From NCBI GenBank assembly GCA_945889565.1, contig CAMDBZ010000018.1, positions 1 to 14,065 on the forward strand: DNA of 14,065 nucleotides, written 5' to 3'. The translations under genes were made by a program, and so were the position numbers. This stretch comes from Thermoflexus hugenholtzii JAD2 (GTDB lineage: Bacteria > Chloroflexota > Dehalococcoidia > UBA2979). Shown in pieces: positions 12,525 through 14,065 of this stretch. Under the pieces are notes generated by a model. The model saw only the letters and a list, made by a program, of their open reading frames with translations, made no database searches and was not told the origin of the DNA. How positions within the stretch are numbered: position 1 is the stretch's first letter; each line of letters opens with the position of its first letter.

Positions 12525-13394
12525 TCACGCCGGCTCGACGGCGTGGCCCCCGAACTCGCGGCGCAACGCCGCGAGCAGCCGCAGCGCAAACGCGTCGGCG
12601 TCGCGCGACGCGAACCGCGCGTAGAGCGCGGCGCTGATCGCGGGCGCGGGGACGCCGCGCTCCACTGCCTCCTGCACCGCCCAGCGGCCCTCGCCCGAGT
12701 CCGCGACCGCGCCGCGCAGCCCGCGCAGCTCCGGATCCGCCGCGAGCGCCCGGCCGACCAGCTCGAGCAGCCACGAGCGCACAACGCTGCTCTGCCCCCA
12801 CAGCGCCGCCACCCCGCCGAGGTCGATCGGCGCGTCGAAGGCGCGCAGCAGCGCGAAGCCCTCGGCGTACGCTTCCATCAGACCGTACTCGATGGCGTTG
12901 TGGACCATCTTCACGTAGTGGCCCGCGCCCGCAGGCCCAACGTGCGCGAAGCCGGCGGGCTCCGCGAGCGCCGCCCACAACGGCCCGAGCGCGGCCACCG
13001 CCGCCTCCGCGCCCCCGGCCATCACGCAGTAACCACCCTCCACGCCCCACACGCCGCCCGACACGCCCGCATCGACGAACGCGATGCCGCGCTCCGCCAG
13101 CGCCGCCGCCCGCGCCTGCGCAGCGCGGTAGTGGCCGTTCGCGCCGTCCACGAGCGTGTCGCCCGGCGCCAGCAGCGCGCTCAGCACCTCGACGGCCTGC
13201 GCGGTCGCCTCCCCCGCGGGTAGCATCAGCCACACCACGCGCGGCGGTGCGAGCACCTCGACGAGCTCCGCGAGCGCCGCCACGTCACTGCGCGTGGCGT
13301 CCAGGTCGTCCGCCACCACCGTGTGGCCCGCGCGCTCCAGCCGCGTGCGGATGCCGCCCCCCATCCGTCCCATCCCCACCAGCCCGATGCGCAT
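12525..13394 (-). CDS. gnd: Short-form 6-phosphogluconate dehydrogenase (decarboxylating)
   Basis: A 289-residue enzyme with an N-terminal Rossmann motif GLVGMGRMG (residues 4-12), a DGAN element (83-86), substrate motif SGGVWG (112-117), and the catalytic stretch K162-M-V-H-N166-A-I-E169-Y-G, where Lys and Glu match the catalytic pair of 6PGDH. It would convert 6-phosphogluconate to ribulose 5-phosphate and CO2. Asp29 and Asp30 after the second strand suggest NAD rather than NADP. The length fits the short bacterial form (about 300 residues), not the 470-residue E. coli Gnd, and about nine residues seem missing between strand 2 and PRVVWLM. The usual HNGIEYG reads HNAIEYG and the usual DGGN reads DGAN. 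A GGGAG site lies 9 bases upstream of the ATG at 13394. Confidence 0.9.
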   Translation of the reverse strand: MRIGLVGMGRMGGGIRTRLERAGHTVVADDLDATRSDVAALAELVEVLAPPRVVWLMLPAGEATAQAVEVLSALLAPGDTLVDGANGHYRAAQARAAALAERGIAFVDAGVSGGVWGVEGGYCVMAGGAEAAVAALGPLWAALAEPAGFAHVGPAGAGHYVKMVHNAIEYGLMEAYAEGFALLRAFDAPIDLGGVAALWGQSSVVRSWLLELVGRALAADPELRGLRGAVADSGEGRWAVQEAVERGVPAPAISAALYARFASRDADAFALRLLAALRREFGGHAVEPA

Positions 13395-13553
13395 CGCCAC
13401 CGCTCCCGTCCCCGTCGCTCGCCCTCGCAGCCGCAGCGATACTGCCCCGCCCGCCCGCCGCGCGCACGCGAGGCTTGCGCCGCGCATCCCGAGCCCGCAT
13501 CGTGGCGCGGGCGTCCGCCCCTCGCGCGCCTGCGCGACACCCACGCACGATAC

Positions 13554-13560
13554 GAGGAGG
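13554..13560 (+). promoter_or_regulatory. Ribosome binding site deciding the alpha/beta hydrolase start
   Basis: GAGGAGG lies 8 bases before the GTG at 13569, the only start that places the fold's first strand at the N-terminus. Confidence 0.65.
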
Positions 13561-13568
13561 AACCCCCG

Positions 13569-14065
13569 GTGGCCGACGGTCTCTTGCTGCTCCACGCCTT
13601 CCCGCTCGACGCCTCGATGTGGGAGCCCCAGCGCACCGAGTTCGCTGGCGCGCTCCCCGTCGTCGCGCCCAACGACCCCGGCTTCGGCGGCGAGGCGGCG
13701 GCCGCAGGCCACACGATGACGATGGAGGCCGCCGCCGACGCCGCGCTGCGCGCGCTCGACGTCGCGGGCGTGCAGCGCGCGTGCGTCGTCGGCCTGTCGA
13801 TGGGCGGCTACGTCGCGCTCGCCTTCCTGCGCAAGTATCCGGACCGCGTGTGCGGGCTCGTGCTCGCGAACACGCGCGCCGACGCCGACGACGACGCGGC
13901 CAAGGAGCGCCGCGCCGGCCTCGCCGGCCGGCTGCGCAGCGAGGGCAACGGCTTCCTCGCCGACTCGCCGCCGCCGCTGCTCTCGCCCGGCGCGCCGGAG
14001 CCGCTCTGGCAGCGCGCGCGCGACACGATCCGCCGCCAGCCCGCCGAGGCGATCGCCGCCGCCGC
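13569..14065 (+). CDS. Alpha/beta-fold hydrolase (3' end outside window)
   Basis: An open frame runs from the GTG at 13569 off the end of the window, giving 165 residues of an alpha/beta hydrolase. The first strand ends in LLLLHAFPLD (the oxyanion-hole region), and the nucleophile elbow is GLSMGGY with Ser77. The following strand VCGLVLANTRADAD is typical of the esterase and enol-lactone-hydrolase-like members. The acid and His of the triad lie beyond the window edge. A GAGGAGG ribosome site fixes the start. It is divergent from the dehydrogenase across a 174-base gap in which I see only a weak promoter candidate (TTGCGC at 13475-13480, CATCGT at 13498-13503). The substrate is unknown. Confidence 0.88.
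   Translation, partial: MADGLLLLHAFPLDASMWEPQRTEFAGALPVVAPNDPGFGGEAAAAGHTMTMEAAADAALRALDVAGVQRACVVGLSMGGYVALAFLRKYPDRVCGLVLANTRADADDDAAKERRAGLAGRLRSEGNGFLADSPPPLLSPGAPEPLWQRARDTIRRQPAEAIAAA

Noticed and set aside
1..14065. CRISPR arrays, tRNA or rRNA genes, transposases, attachment sites, toxin-antitoxin pairs or defence genes
   Set aside because: I scanned for regular spaced repeats, cloverleaf-like segments, conserved rRNA blocks and typical mobile-element proteins and saw none. Codon use and base composition look uniform, with no sign of a recently acquired island.

Overview
The window is a gene-dense, very GC-rich (roughly 70% or more by eye) stretch of bacterial chromosome with 17 protein genes, two of them cut by the window edges. 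I see no RNA genes, insertion sequences, phage genes or CRISPR arrays. GTG starts, strong GGAGG-type ribosome sites, and a mix of families common in Actinomycetota and Chloroflexota (PhoB-type regulator, family 5 uracil-DNA glycosylase, short-form 6-phosphogluconate dehydrogenase, thiolase-like/DUF35 pair, NIPSNAP proteins) point to one of those phyla. The N-terminal module of the first gene resembles one I associate with Dehalococcoidia-type Chloroflexota, but the phylum is not settled by the sequence.

Layout. 1-1161 (+): 3' part of a D-Ala-D-Ala carboxypeptidase. 1211-1912 (-): SAM methyltransferase. 2114-4790 (+): a GtrA-type membrane protein, a GT-C-like polytopic glycosyltransferase coupled to it by an ATGA overlap, and a lipoprotein FKBP prolyl isomerase. 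4854-5531 (+): a tandem two-domain NIPSNAP protein whose stop codon touches the stop of a convergent DUF983 membrane protein (5532-5924, -). 6030-6728 (+): a UspA-like cytosolic domain with two C-terminal membrane helices. 6763-7125 (-): a small cupin. 7181-7891 (+): a GS1-type HAD phosphatase. 7947-11398 (-), in order of transcription: family 5 uracil-DNA glycosylase, MBL-fold hydrolase, a thiolase-like protein lacking the nucleophilic cysteine, and its DUF35 zinc-ribbon/OB-fold partner. 11690-12490 (+): a PhoB-type response regulator. 12525-13394 (-): short-form 6-phosphogluconate dehydrogenase. 13569-14065 (+): start of an alpha/beta hydrolase.

How genes may work together. The methyltransferase, GtrA protein and GT-C enzyme look like a cell-envelope glycan module using polyprenyl-linked sugar. 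The methyltransferase and GtrA genes are divergent around a short region with a candidate extended -10 promoter overlapped by a near-perfect 16-bp palindrome. The thiolase-like/DUF35 pair resembles the Ltp2-ChsH2 steroid side-chain aldolase complex and is the most specific catabolic clue. The rest is ordinary housekeeping (DNA repair, pentose phosphate metabolism, detoxification-type hydrolases).

Four of the five convergent gene pairs are separated by short gaps holding GC-rich hairpins without a T-run, and the fifth has no gap at all. I did not find an obviously new multi-gene system. The best candidates for a second look are the envelope module with its palindrome, the cysteine-less thiolase/DUF35 pair, the duplicated NIPSNAP protein and the eukaryote-like GS1 phosphatase.
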